Position numbers and translations under genes: made by a program. A DNA stretch of 64,000 nucleotides, taken from Streptomyces sp. NBC_01429. Lineage in GTDB: Bacteria > Actinomycetota > Actinomycetes > Streptomycetales > Streptomycetaceae. The stretch is taken from positions 6,289,501 through 6,353,500 of the forward strand of contig NZ_CP109599.1 in assembly GCF_036231945.1 (NCBI RefSeq), read 5' to 3'. Within the stretch, counting starts at the first letter, position 1. Each line of letters starts with the position of its first letter. The notes under the pieces are model-generated. The model did not search any database. It saw only the letters and a program-made list of their open reading frames with translations, and had not been told where the DNA came from. Shown here piece by piece: positions 8,654 to 16,859 of this stretch.

Positions 8654-8932
8654 TCACCCGTCCAGGCCCGTCCGGCCGCGCTCCCACTCCTCCAGATCCA
8701 CGACGTCCTTCAGGAAGCCGCGCACCCCGAGGAACGAGGAGAGATGCTCACGGTGCTCGTCGCAGGCCAGCCAGGTCTTGCGCCGCTCCGGAGTGTGCAG
8801 TTTGGGATTGTTCCAGGCCAGCACCCAGACAGCGGCGGTGCGGCACCCCTTGGCGGAGCAGACCGGCGCGGCGTCGGAGGCATCGGAGTCATGGCCGCCG
8901 GAGGCGGGGCCGAGAGGGAAGGGGAGGTTCAC
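8654..8932 (-). CDS. Small conserved actinomycete protein with Cys/His pairs
   Basis: 92 residues, no assigned function. Cysteines and histidines are arranged as VCSAKGC (5' half), HTPERRKTWLACDEHREHLSSFL (middle) and an acidic tail. The CxxxxC...CxxHxxH pattern could bind a metal. Aromatic WVLAWNNPKLHT suggests a compact globular domain. I recall similar proteins beside moaA in other Streptomyces but know no experimental data. It converges on moaA with only 24 bases between stops and no strong hairpin in that gap. The gene begins 36 bases downstream of a terminator-like hairpin, which might attenuate it. Confidence 0.75.
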   Translation of the reverse strand: MNLPFPLGPASGGHDSDASDAAPVCSAKGCRTAAVWVLAWNNPKLHTPERRKTWLACDEHREHLSSFLGVRGFLKDVVDLEEWERGRTGLDG

Positions 8933-8968
8933 CCGTCCACCCTAAGCGCATCCCCACGCCGGAAAAGG

Positions 8969-9006
8969 CGACGCCGGGCAGCCACGGGGGGAGCTGCCCG
9001 GCGTCG
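8969..9006 (-). terminator. Strong hairpin with T-run (terminator or attenuator)
   Basis: The 14-bp perfect stem CGACGCCGGGCAGC / GCTGCCCGGCGTCG is followed on the minus strand by CCTTTTCC. It sits between the DUF3099 gene and the small Cys/His protein gene, both on this strand. It could end the DUF3099 transcript or attenuate the small gene. A second hairpin (9013-9036, CGCTCCG/CGGAGCG) precedes it in the same RNA. Confidence 0.7.
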
Positions 9007-9166
9007 GTCTGTCGCTCCGACGGGGGATGCGGAGCGCCTGCAAAGTATGTCACGCGCAACGGGGTGCAGTGCACAAGAACTTCACGATTGATCTGAGCTT
9101 TTCTTGAGCTTGGCGGAGCCTTACGGGCCGCCGTTCCACCGGTGGTAGCTCTGCGAAGGGGCCGCC

Positions 9167-9523
9167 CTACGGACGGTCCTCGGCCCCGCTCTCCGCCGAA
9201 GGCGCCGCCGCCGCGACCGGGCCGGGCTGCGGCGCGATCATCGTCGGGGGCGGCGGGGTCACGAACGTCGAGGGCAGTGAAGGGACGTTCTCCCGGCCCG
9301 CGTTGGCGAACACCACCGCGACATACGGCAGCAGGGCCCCCAGGACGAGCGTCACGACGGCCACCGGCCGCTGGACGTTCCACAGCGCCACGGTCGCGAT
9401 CACCGAGGCGGTCCGCACGAGCATCGAGATCACATAGCGGCGCTGCCGGCCGCGCACATCCTCGGCCAGTCCCTGGCGTGCCCCCGTGATCCGGAAGACC
9501 TCTGCATCGCTCCGCTTCCGCAT
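9167..9523 (-). CDS. DUF3099 membrane protein
   Basis: 118 residues. The N-terminal FRITGARQGLAEDVRGRQRRYVISMLVRT block is the DUF3099 signature. Two transmembrane helices follow (VISMLVRTASVIATVALWNV and PVAVVTLVLGALLPYVAVVFANAG), then a Pro/Ala-rich cytoplasmic or external tail. Function is unknown; the family is confined to actinomycetes. It is transcribed divergently from the GlsB/YeaQ-like gene. The hairpin about 160 bases downstream may be its terminator. Confidence 0.85.
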   Translation of the reverse strand: MRKRSDAEVFRITGARQGLAEDVRGRQRRYVISMLVRTASVIATVALWNVQRPVAVVTLVLGALLPYVAVVFANAGRENVPSLPSTFVTPPPPTMIAPQPGPVAAAAPSAESGAEDRP

Positions 9524-9736
9524 CCCGATCCACCACCCGATGTGTCCGTGCCGGGCGCTGCCGGCCCGGACGCGTTACCACGGTACGCCGCGGCCCCCGC
9601 CGCCACGAGAGCGGGTCGGCCGCCGTTCGGCCCGGAGCAGGGGCCCGCCTCGTGCGGACGTGCCCGACATGCGGCGTGTCGGCCGCCACCGCAGACTGAC
9701 GCTCATGCGCATATCGCGCCGCGTGAGGAGGCGACC

Positions 9737-10030
9737 ATGAATTGGTTGTGGGTCATCGTTGTGGGCCTGGTGCTCGGTCTGATCGCCCGAGCGATCATCC
9801 CGGGCAAGCAGCACATCCCGCTGTGGCTGACGGCCGTGTTCGGCATCCTGGGCAGCATTCTCGGCAATGCCGTGGCCGGCTGGATCGGGGTGCGCCACAC
9901 CAGCGGAATCGACTGGACCCGCCATGTGCTCCAGCTGATCGGCGCCATCGTCGTGGTCGCCGTGGGCGCGAAACTGTGGAGTGCGATCCGGGGCGACAGA
10001 GGGAACAAGGGCGCCCGAGAACGTATCTGA
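9737..10030 (+). CDS. GlsB/YeaQ/YmgE family small membrane protein
   Basis: 97 residues, three hydrophobic segments. Family hallmarks are the N-terminal MNWLWVIVVGLVLGLIARAI, the glycine-zipper helix FGILGSILGNAVAGWIG and the last helix HVLQLIGAIVVVAVGAKLW. It was formerly called transglycosylase-associated protein; in firmicutes and enterobacteria it is a general-stress membrane protein. The ATG has GAGGAG six bases upstream. It converges on tyrS, and a shared hairpin lies between them. Biochemical role unknown. Confidence 0.9.
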   Translation: MNWLWVIVVGLVLGLIARAIIPGKQHIPLWLTAVFGILGSILGNAVAGWIGVRHTSGIDWTRHVLQLIGAIVVVAVGAKLWSAIRGDRGNKGARERI

Positions 10031-10070
10031 GGGGCGCCCCCGCCCCGTGGGCGGAACCGGACCGGAACGA

Positions 10071-10119
10071 CGGCGGCGGCCGGGTCGTACGGAAAGCCCG
10101 TACGCCCCGGCCGCCGCCG
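10071..10119. terminator. Bidirectional terminator between the GlsB-like gene and tyrS
   Basis: CGGCGGCGGCCGGG-CGTACG pairs with CGTACG-CCCGGCCGCCGCCG across a short loop, a stem of roughly 20 bp lying between two convergent stop codons. Confidence 0.75.
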
Positions 10120-10175
10120 TATGCCGGTCAGCCCCGTATGAGGGTCGGCGCCGCATGCCGGCCGCCGTACGGCGG

Positions 10176-11444
10176 TCAGCCCGCCGCGACCTCGATCGCC
10201 GCCAGGTTCTTCTTGCCCCGGCGCAGCACCAGCCAGCGGCCGTGCAGCAGCTCCGACCGGCCGGGGACCGCGTCCGCGTCGGCGACCTTCACGTTGTTCA
10301 CGTACGCGCCGCCCTCCTTGACCGTACGGCGGGCCGCCGACTTGCTCGGTGCCAGACCGGCCTCGACCAGCAGGTCCACCACCGACACCGGCTCGGCGAC
10401 CCGCGCGTGCGGCACCTCGGAGAGCGCCGCGCCCAGCGTCGCCTCGTCCAGATCCGTCAGCTCGCCCTGGCCGAACAGCGCCCGGGACGCGGCGACGACC
10501 GCCGCGCACTGGTCCGCGCCGTGCACCAGCGTCGTCAGCTCCTCGGCCAGCGCCCGCTGCGCCGCGCGGGCCTGCGGCCGCTCGGCGGTGAGCAGTTCGA
10601 GCTGCTCCAGCTCGTCGCGGGTCCGGAAGCTGAGGATGCGGCTGTACGCGATGACGTCCCGGTCGTCCACGTTCAGCCAGAACTGGTAGAACGCGTACGG
10701 CGTGGTCATCTCCGGGTCGAGCCAGACCGCCCCGCCCTCCGTCTTGCCGAACTTGGTGCCGTCCGCCTTGGTCATCAGCGGAGTGGCCAGCGCGTGCACC
10801 TCGGCGCCCGGCTCGACGCGGTGGATCAGGTCGAGACCGGCGGTGAGATTGCCCCACTGGTCGCTGCCGCCCTGCTGGAGGACACAGCCGTACCGCCGGT
10901 ACAGCTCCAGGAAGTCCATGCTCTGGAGCAGCTGGTAGCTGAACTCGGTGTAGCTGATGCCCTCGTCCGACTCCAGCCTGCGGGCGATCGAGTCCTTCGC
11001 GAGCATCTTGTTCACCCGGAAGTGCTTGCCGATGTCCCGCAGGAACTCGATCGCGGACAGCCCCGACGTCCAGTCCAGGTTGTTGACCATCGTGGCGGCG
11101 TTCGGCCCCTCGAAGGTCAGGAACGGCTCGATCTGCGACCGCAGCCGCGCCACCCAGCCCGCCACCGTCTCCGGATCGTTCAGCGTCCGCTCGGCCGTCG
11201 GCCGGGGGTCACCGATCTGCCCGGTCGCCCCGCCCACCAGCGCCAGCGGCCGGTGCCCGGCCTGCTGGAGCCTGCGTACGGTCAGCACCTGCACCAGATG
11301 CCCCACATGCAGACTGGGCGCGGTGGGGTCGAAGCCGCAATAGAACGTGACGGGACCGTCCGCGAGCGCCTTGCGCAAAGCGTCCTCGTCAGTGGACTGG
11401 GCGAACAGCCCACGCCACTTCAGCTCGTCGACGATGTCCGTCAC
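10176..11444 (-). CDS. tyrS: Tyrosyl-tRNA synthetase
   Basis: 422 residues, GTG start. Class I synthetase: the HIGH-type motif is HVGH in FDPTAPSLHVGHLVQVL and the KMSKS-type loop is KFGKT in MTKADGTKFGKTEGG. Tyrosine-binding QGGSDQWGN is present. A C-terminal S4 RNA-binding domain (about 350-420) includes SKSAARRTVKEGGAYVNN. It charges tRNA-Tyr with tyrosine in the cytoplasm. Length is normal. It is followed by a terminator shared with the GlsB-like gene. Upstream is the PmbA-like gene on the same strand, 54 bases away. Confidence 0.97.
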   Translation of the reverse strand: MTDIVDELKWRGLFAQSTDEDALRKALADGPVTFYCGFDPTAPSLHVGHLVQVLTVRRLQQAGHRPLALVGGATGQIGDPRPTAERTLNDPETVAGWVARLRSQIEPFLTFEGPNAATMVNNLDWTSGLSAIEFLRDIGKHFRVNKMLAKDSIARRLESDEGISYTEFSYQLLQSMDFLELYRRYGCVLQQGGSDQWGNLTAGLDLIHRVEPGAEVHALATPLMTKADGTKFGKTEGGAVWLDPEMTTPYAFYQFWLNVDDRDVIAYSRILSFRTRDELEQLELLTAERPQARAAQRALAEELTTLVHGADQCAAVVAASRALFGQGELTDLDEATLGAALSEVPHARVAEPVSVVDLLVEAGLAPSKSAARRTVKEGGAYVNNVKVADADAVPGRSELLHGRWLVLRRGKKNLAAIEVAAG

Positions 11445-11498
11445 GGTCGGGTCTCTCCTCGCACGTCAATGGATGTACCACCGGTCAGTCTATGGGGG

Positions 11499-12899
11499 TC
11501 ATACGCCCCGGCTGACCGAGCTCATATTGAAGTCGGGGACACGCAGCGCCGGCGTCGCCGCCCGGGTGAACCAGTCGCCCCACTCACGCGGCAGCGTCTT
11601 CTCCGCACGCCCGGCCTCGGTCGCCCGCGACAGCAGCCCGACGGGTGACTCGTTGAACCGGAAATTGTTCACCTCGCCGACGACCTCGCCGTCCTCGACC
11701 AGATACACGCCGTCCCTGGTCAGTCCGGTGAGCAGCAGCGTCGCCGGGTCGACCTCGCGGATGTACCACAGACAGGTCAGCAGGAGCCCGCGCGAGGTGC
11801 CGGCCACCATCTCCTCCAGCGACTTCTCCCCGCCGCCGTCCAGGATCAGGTTCCCGATGCCGGGCGCGACCGGCAGCCCGGTCAGGGCGGCGCTGTGCCG
11901 GGTGGTGACCAGCCGGTTCAGCGTGCCCTCCCGCACCCAGTCCGTCGGCTCCAGCGGCAGCCCGTTGTCGAAGACGGACGCGTCGTCGCCCGACGCGTGC
12001 GCGATCACGAACGGCGCGGACTCCAGGCCCGGCTCGTTCGGGTCGCTGCGCAGGGTGAGCGGCAGCGCGGAGAGGGTCTCCCCGACGCGGGTGCCGCCGC
12101 CGGGGCGGGAGAAGACCGTACGGCCCTCCACCGCGTCGCGGGCCGTCGAGGACCACAGCTGGTAGATCAGCAGATCCGCGACGGCGGTCGGCGGCAGCAG
12201 CGTCTCGTACCGCCCGGCGGGCAGCTCGATCCTCCGCTCGGCCCAGGCCAGCCGGCGCGCCAGCTCGGCGTCGAGCGCGGCGGGGTCCACGTCCTTGAAG
12301 TCGCGCGTCGCCCGGCCCGCCCAGGCCGACCGGGTGCGGTCGGGGGACTTGGCGTTCAGCTCCAGCGTGCCGTTGGGCTGGTCGTGGCGCAGCCGTACGC
12401 CGGTGGAGGTGCCGAGATACGTCGAGGTCAGCTCGTGGTTGGCGAACCCGTACAGCTCACGGCCGCCGGCCCGGGCGCGGGCGAAGGACTCGCCGAGGGC
12501 CGGCGCGAAGTCGGCGAAGACGGCGGAGGTCGTCTCCAGCGGCGCGTCCGTGAAGTCCCCGGACACCTGCCCGCCGCCGACCAGCTCCGTCGCGTCCTCG
12601 GCCGGGCCGGCCCCGCGCGCGGCGGCCTCGGCGGCCCGCACCAGCGGCTCCAGCTCGTCGGCGGTCACGGCGGTGCGCGACACCACGCCCGAGGCGGTGC
12701 CCTGCGCGCCGTCGACGGTGGCGATGACGGTGAGCGTGCGGCCCCGGGTGACCCCGTTGGTGGTGAGCGCGTTGCCCGCCCAGCGCAGATTGGCCGACGA
12801 CTGCTCGTCGGCGATCACCACGCAGCCGTCGGCGGTGGACAGTTCGAGAGCGCGCTCGACGATCTCGTGCGGCTTGCTGCTCCTGATCACGCTGCTCAT
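11499..12899 (-). CDS. TldD/PmbA family protease subunit, TldE/PmbA-like
   Basis: 466 residues. It lacks the HExxxH zinc motif of TldD, as PmbA/TldE subunits do, and shows their features: VVIADEQSSANLRWAGNALTTNG near the N-terminus, YGFANHELTSTYLGTSTGVRLRH in the middle, and the conserved C-terminal GDGVYLVEDGEVVGEVNNFRFNES-type region. In E. coli the TldD-TldE heterodimer degrades unfolded peptides and trims microcin B17 and CcdA. Its ATG overlaps the tldD stop (ATGA), so the two subunits are made together. No peptide-antibiotic cluster is nearby, so a general peptidase role is likely. Confidence 0.9.
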   Translation of the reverse strand: MSSVIRSSKPHEIVERALELSTADGCVVIADEQSSANLRWAGNALTTNGVTRGRTLTVIATVDGAQGTASGVVSRTAVTADELEPLVRAAEAAARGAGPAEDATELVGGGQVSGDFTDAPLETTSAVFADFAPALGESFARARAGGRELYGFANHELTSTYLGTSTGVRLRHDQPNGTLELNAKSPDRTRSAWAGRATRDFKDVDPAALDAELARRLAWAERRIELPAGRYETLLPPTAVADLLIYQLWSSTARDAVEGRTVFSRPGGGTRVGETLSALPLTLRSDPNEPGLESAPFVIAHASGDDASVFDNGLPLEPTDWVREGTLNRLVTTRHSAALTGLPVAPGIGNLILDGGGEKSLEEMVAGTSRGLLLTCLWYIREVDPATLLLTGLTRDGVYLVEDGEVVGEVNNFRFNESPVGLLSRATEAGRAEKTLPREWGDWFTRAATPALRVPDFNMSSVSRGV

Positions 12900-14419
12900 C
12901 GTCCCGCCTCCTGCGTGGTGTTCAAGATGTTGACGCCGCGGAACAGGGCGGACGGGCAGCCGTGCGAGACCGCGGCGACCTGGCCCGGCTGCGCCTTGCC
13001 GCAGTTGAACGCGCCGCCCAGGACATAGGTCCCCGGCCCGCCGACCGCCTCCATGGAGCCCCAGAAATCCGTGGTCGTCGCCTGGTAGGCGACGTCGCGC
13101 AGCTGACCCGCCAGCTGGCCGTTCTCGATCCGGAAGAACCGCTGACCCGTGAACTGGAAGTTGTAGCGCTGCATGTCGATCGACCACGACCGGTCCCCGA
13201 CCACATAGATCCCGCGCTCCACACCCCCGATCAGATCCTCCGTCGCCAGCCCGCCCGGATCCGGCCGCAGCGACACGTTCGCCATGCGCTGCACGGGCAC
13301 ATGGCCCGGCGAGTCGGCGTACGCGCACCCGTTGGACCGGCCGAGGTCCGTCAGCTTCGCGATCCGGCGGTCCAGCTGGTAGCCGACGAGCGTGCCGTCC
13401 TTGACCAGATCCCAGGACTGCGCCTCGACGCCCTCGTCGTCGTACCCGATGGTCGCCAGCCCGTGCTCGGCGGTGCGGTCGCCCGTCACGTTCATCACCG
13501 AGGAGCCGTACGCCAACGTGCCGAGCTGGTCGAACGTCGCGAACGACGTCCCCGCGTACGCCGCCTCGTACCCCAGCGCCCGGTCCAGCTCGGTGGCGTG
13601 GCCGATCGACTCGTGGATCGTCAGCCAGAGGTTCGACGGGTCGACCACCAGGTCGTACGTCCCCGCCTCGACGCCCGGCGCGCGCATCTTCTCGGCCAGC
13701 AGCCCCGGAATCCGCTCCAGCTCCGCGTCCCAGTCCCAGCCGGTCCCGGTCAGATACTCCCAGCCCCGGCCGACCGGCGGCGCGATCGTGCGCATCGAGT
13801 CGAACTCGCCGCTCTTGCCGTCCACCGCGACGGCGGTGAACTGCGGATGCAGCCTGACCCGCTGCTGCGTGGTGACCGTGCCCGCCGTGTCCGCGTAGAA
13901 CTTGTTCTCGTGGACGGTCATCAGCGACGCGTCCACATGCGCCACCCCCTCGGCCCCGAGCAGCCGCCCGCTCCACTCGGCCAGCAGCGCCGCCTTCTCC
14001 TCGTCCGGCACGTCGAACGGATCGATCTCGTACGACGACACCCAGGTCTTCTCGGCGTGCGTCGGCTCGTCGGCCAGCTCCACCCGCTCGTCGGACCCCG
14101 CGGCGGCGATCACCTTCGCCGACAGCTTCGCCATCGCCACGGCCTGCCCCGCGACCCGCGCCGCCGCGTCCATGGTCAGATCCACCCCGGACGCGAAGCC
14201 CCAGGCCCCGCCGTGCACCACCCGAACCGCGTACCCCACGTCCGTGGTGTCCGAAGACCCGGCCGGCTTCGCGTCCCGCAACCGCCAGGACGCGCCGCGC
14301 ACCCGCTCGAACCGGAAATCGGCGTGCGCGGCCCCGAGCGCCCGCGCCCGGGCCAGCGCGGCGTCGGCGAGGGCCCGTAGCGGAAGCGCCAGGAACGACT
14401 GATCCACCTCGTGGGGCAC
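12896..14419 (-). CDS. TldD-like metalloprotease subunit
   Basis: 507 residues, GTG start with GGGAGG six bases upstream. The zinc site HESIGH matches the HExxxH of TldD. The downstream conserved segment SGTTYVLGGAFNCGKAQPGQ-like (here TYVLGGAFNCGKAQPGQV, then SHGCPSALFRGV) holds the cysteine used as a further ligand in the family. It forms the catalytic half of a heterodimer with the next gene, which overlaps it by four bases. It degrades unstructured peptides in the cytoplasm. The gene is divergent from the OtrA-like GTPase, with a 285-base spacer. Confidence 0.92.
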   Translation of the reverse strand: MPHEVDQSFLALPLRALADAALARARALGAAHADFRFERVRGASWRLRDAKPAGSSDTTDVGYAVRVVHGGAWGFASGVDLTMDAAARVAGQAVAMAKLSAKVIAAAGSDERVELADEPTHAEKTWVSSYEIDPFDVPDEEKAALLAEWSGRLLGAEGVAHVDASLMTVHENKFYADTAGTVTTQQRVRLHPQFTAVAVDGKSGEFDSMRTIAPPVGRGWEYLTGTGWDWDAELERIPGLLAEKMRAPGVEAGTYDLVVDPSNLWLTIHESIGHATELDRALGYEAAYAGTSFATFDQLGTLAYGSSVMNVTGDRTAEHGLATIGYDDEGVEAQSWDLVKDGTLVGYQLDRRIAKLTDLGRSNGCAYADSPGHVPVQRMANVSLRPDPGGLATEDLIGGVERGIYVVGDRSWSIDMQRYNFQFTGQRFFRIENGQLAGQLRDVAYQATTTDFWGSMEAVGGPGTYVLGGAFNCGKAQPGQVAAVSHGCPSALFRGVNILNTTQEAGR

Positions 14420-14571
14420 GGATGCCTCCCCTTCTCTCCCTCTCGGGATGCGATATGTCTCGGAAGTGAATCACGAGGCACGGACAACGCGGGTGCCGAA
14501 GACCCGACTCGGCCGACTCCGATCGCCCGGGCCCCCTTCGCGCCCACTCCGGACGCCAACTGAATATCCGG

Positions 14572-14600
14572 TTGCTCCCCTCCTGTCGGTCTGCTCTACT
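14572..14600 (+). promoter_or_regulatory. Candidate sigma-70-type promoter of the OtrA-like gene
   Basis: TTGCTC and TCTACT are separated by 17 bases and lie about 40 bases upstream of the leader ORF. Both hexamers fit HrdB-type promoters moderately well. A transcript starting near 14607 would carry the leader ORF and the GTPase gene. Confidence 0.4.
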
Positions 14601-14640
14601 CCCGTGCTGTACCACCGAGTCACCGGCAGAGGAGAGACCG

Positions 14641-14751
14641 ATGCGCGAAGCGTTCATGCCCATCCAGAAGGTAATTTCCGCCTATCTAGAGGACATCACG
14701 CTTCGTGAGCACATTGAACCTGGGAATTCTGGCGCACGTAGACGCCGGTAA
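14641..14751 (+). CDS. Leader ORF (36 codons) overlapping the OtrA-like start
   Basis: ATG with GAGGAGA five bases upstream, a better ribosome site than that of the gene it precedes. It encodes MREAFMPIQKVISAYLEDIT followed by 16 more residues and ends in TAA 44 bases inside the GTPase gene, in another frame. Codons 2-5 (14644-14653) are complementary to 14698-14707, which contains the GTG start of the GTPase, giving a 10-pair stem with one G-U. Ribosomes on the leader would open this stem. The arrangement resembles translational attenuation of ribosome-targeted resistance genes. Expression of the peptide is not shown. Confidence 0.5.
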   Translation: MREAFMPIQKVISAYLEDITLREHIEPGNSGARRRR

Positions 14752-16681
14752 GACCAGCCTCACCGAGCGGCTGCTGCACGCCGCCGGAGTCATCGACGAG
14801 ATCGGCCGCGTCGATGACGGAAACACGCAGACCGATTCCCTGGCGCTGGAACGCCGGCGTGGAATCACCATCAAGTCCGCCGTCGTCTCGCTCGCGATTG
14901 ACGGCGTCACGGTCAATCTGATCGACACACCCGGTCACTCGGATTTCATCGCCGAAGTGGAGCGGGTCCTCAGCGTGCTCGACGGTGCGGTGCTGGTGAT
15001 TTCCGCCGTCGAGGGAGTCCAGGCCCAGACCCGGGTGCTGATGCGGACGCTGCGACGGCTCCGTATTCCCACGCTCGTCTTCGTGAACAAAATCGATCGC
15101 GGCGGTGCGCGTCCCGAACACGTACTGAAGGAGATCGCGGAGAAACTGACGCCCGCCGTCATTCCCCTGGGCGCGGTGCACGCCCCCGGTACCCAGGACG
15201 CCCGATTCGGTCCTTACGGTGCGGGCGACGCCGAATTCACCGCCGCGCTGGCCGAATCGCTCGCCGACCACGACGACGTGTTTCTGGCCGCGTACCTCGA
15301 AGGCGTTTCCCGTGAGGACGACGGCGCGCCGGTCCCGTACCACCGGCTGCGCACCGAACTGGCGGCGCAGACCGCGCGGGCGCTGGTCCATCCCGTCCTC
15401 TTCGGCTCCGCCATCACCGGCGCCGGCATGGGCGCGCTGACCGCCGGTATCAAGGAACTGCTGCCCACGGCCGGGGGAGACCCCGAAGGGCCGGTCTCCG
15501 GCACCGTCTTCAAGATCGAACGAGGTGCTGCGGGGGAGAAGGCCGCCTACGTCCGGATGTTCTCGGGCACGGTGCGGACGCGTGACCGGCTGCCTTTCGG
15601 CCGCGACGGCGCGGGGAAAGTCACGGCGATCGGGGTATTCGACCACGGCTCCGCCGTCCCCCGGGTCTCGGTCGGCGCCGGTCGGATCGGAAAGCTCTGG
15701 GGACTCGGCGGTATCCGGATCGGCGACCGTATCGGCACGGCGCACACCACGGACGGAGACCAGAAGCACTTCTCCCCGCCGACCCTGGAAACGGTCGTCC
15801 TTCCCCTGGATCCCGCCGAAAAGGGCGCGTTGCACCTGGCCCTCACCCAACTCGCCGAACAGGACCCGCTGATCGATCTCCGGCAGGACGCGATCCGGCA
15901 GGAGACCTCCGTATCGCTCTACGGCGAGGTGCAGAAAGAGGTCATTCAGACGACCCTGGCGGACGATTTCGGCGTCGATGTCATCTTCCGCGAAACCACC
16001 ACCCTCTGTATCGAACGCCCGAACAGGACGGGCGCCGCAGTCGAATTCATCGGAAAGGACCCCAATCCTTTCTTCGCGACCGTCGGCCTGCGGATCGATC
16101 CCGCTCCGGCGGGAAAGGGCATCGATTTCCGGCTGGAGGTCGAACTCGGCTCCATGCCGTACGCGTTCATGAAGGCCGTCGAGGACACGGCGCGGGACAC
16201 CCTCACCCAGGGAACGCACGGCTGGCAGGTGAGGGACGGTGTGGTCACCCTGACCCATTCCGGCTTCGACAGCCGGCTGAGCACCGCCGGTGACTTCCGC
16301 AACCTGACCCCACTGGTCCTCATGGAAGCCCTCCGCCGCGCCGGCACCACGGTGTACGAGCCGATGCACCGCTTCCGCCTCGACCTCCCCGCCGACACCC
16401 ACGGCTCCGTGCTGCCCCTCCTGACCCGGCTGCGCGCGATCCCCGAGACCCTCACCGGCCGAGGCGCCTCGTACCTGCTGGAAGGCGACATCCCGGCGGC
16501 CCGCGTCCACGAACTCGAACAGCGCCTGCCGGCCCTGACCCGGGGCGAGAGCCTGCTCGAATCCGCCTTCGCCCACTACCGCCCGGTCACGGGCCCCGCC
16601 CCGGCCCGGCCCCGCACGGACCACGACCCCCTGCACCGCAAGGACTACCTGCTGCGGGTGGTGCGGCGGGTCGCCGGGTGA
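14705..16681 (+). CDS. Ribosomal protection GTPase, OtrA/TetM-like
   Basis: 658 residues, homologous in layout to EF-G and closest in my memory to OtrA of oxytetracycline producers. G1 AHVDAGKT (9-16), G2 region RRGITIKSA, G3 DTPGHSDF and G4 NKIDRGGARP are intact. Domain II, the III-V domains and the C-terminal helix (HYRPVTGPAPARPRTDHDP, KDYLLRVVRRVAG) follow. Such proteins bind the ribosome and expel tetracycline with GTP hydrolysis; some actinomycete members give only weak or no resistance. Its own ribosome site (GAGGA) is 11 bases from GTG and the start can be masked by the leader stem. The first two thirds use more A/T-ending codons (GAA, ATT, AAA) than the last 350 bases and the neighbouring genes. 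Confidence 0.88.
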   Translation: MSTLNLGILAHVDAGKTSLTERLLHAAGVIDEIGRVDDGNTQTDSLALERRRGITIKSAVVSLAIDGVTVNLIDTPGHSDFIAEVERVLSVLDGAVLVISAVEGVQAQTRVLMRTLRRLRIPTLVFVNKIDRGGARPEHVLKEIAEKLTPAVIPLGAVHAPGTQDARFGPYGAGDAEFTAALAESLADHDDVFLAAYLEGVSREDDGAPVPYHRLRTELAAQTARALVHPVLFGSAITGAGMGALTAGIKELLPTAGGDPEGPVSGTVFKIERGAAGEKAAYVRMFSGTVRTRDRLPFGRDGAGKVTAIGVFDHGSAVPRVSVGAGRIGKLWGLGGIRIGDRIGTAHTTDGDQKHFSPPTLETVVLPLDPAEKGALHLALTQLAEQDPLIDLRQDAIRQETSVSLYGEVQKEVIQTTLADDFGVDVIFRETTTLCIERPNRTGAAVEFIGKDPNPFFATVGLRIDPAPAGKGIDFRLEVELGSMPYAFMKAVEDTARDTLTQGTHGWQVRDGVVTLTHSGFDSRLSTAGDFRNLTPLVLMEALRRAGTTVYEPMHRFRLDLPADTHGSVLPLLTRLRAIPETLTGRGASYLLEGDIPAARVHELEQRLPALTRGESLLESAFAHYRPVTGPAPARPRTDHDPLHRKDYLLRVVRRVAG

Positions 16682-16792
16682 CGAGGCGGCCGAGGCGGCC
16701 GGTGCGGCGGTTTCTGTAGGGATCCAACAGGGACCGTCCACGGGTGCTGTCAGGGGCGATCGCCCGTGGACGGACCCGGGCCGATAGGTTTC

Positions 16793-16825
16793 TAGCGGTA
16801 CCTCTAGTCATCTTTTAGCGGTACC
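16793..16825 (+). promoter_or_regulatory. Direct repeat upstream of fabG, candidate operator
   Basis: TAGCGGTACC occurs at 16793-16802 and again at 16816-16825, 23 bases apart. The second copy begins a further inverted repeat, AGCGGtacccgaCCGCT (16817-16833). The array ends 27 bases before the fabG start. A regulator of fatty-acid genes is an obvious candidate, but I do not recognise the motif. Confidence 0.4.
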
Positions 16826-16859
16826 CGACCGCTGAAAGACTTAGGGAAAGGCTGATCCG

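Noticed and set aside
9094..9110. Direct GAGCTT repeats as an operator
   Set aside because: Very short, not supported by symmetry or conserved spacing.
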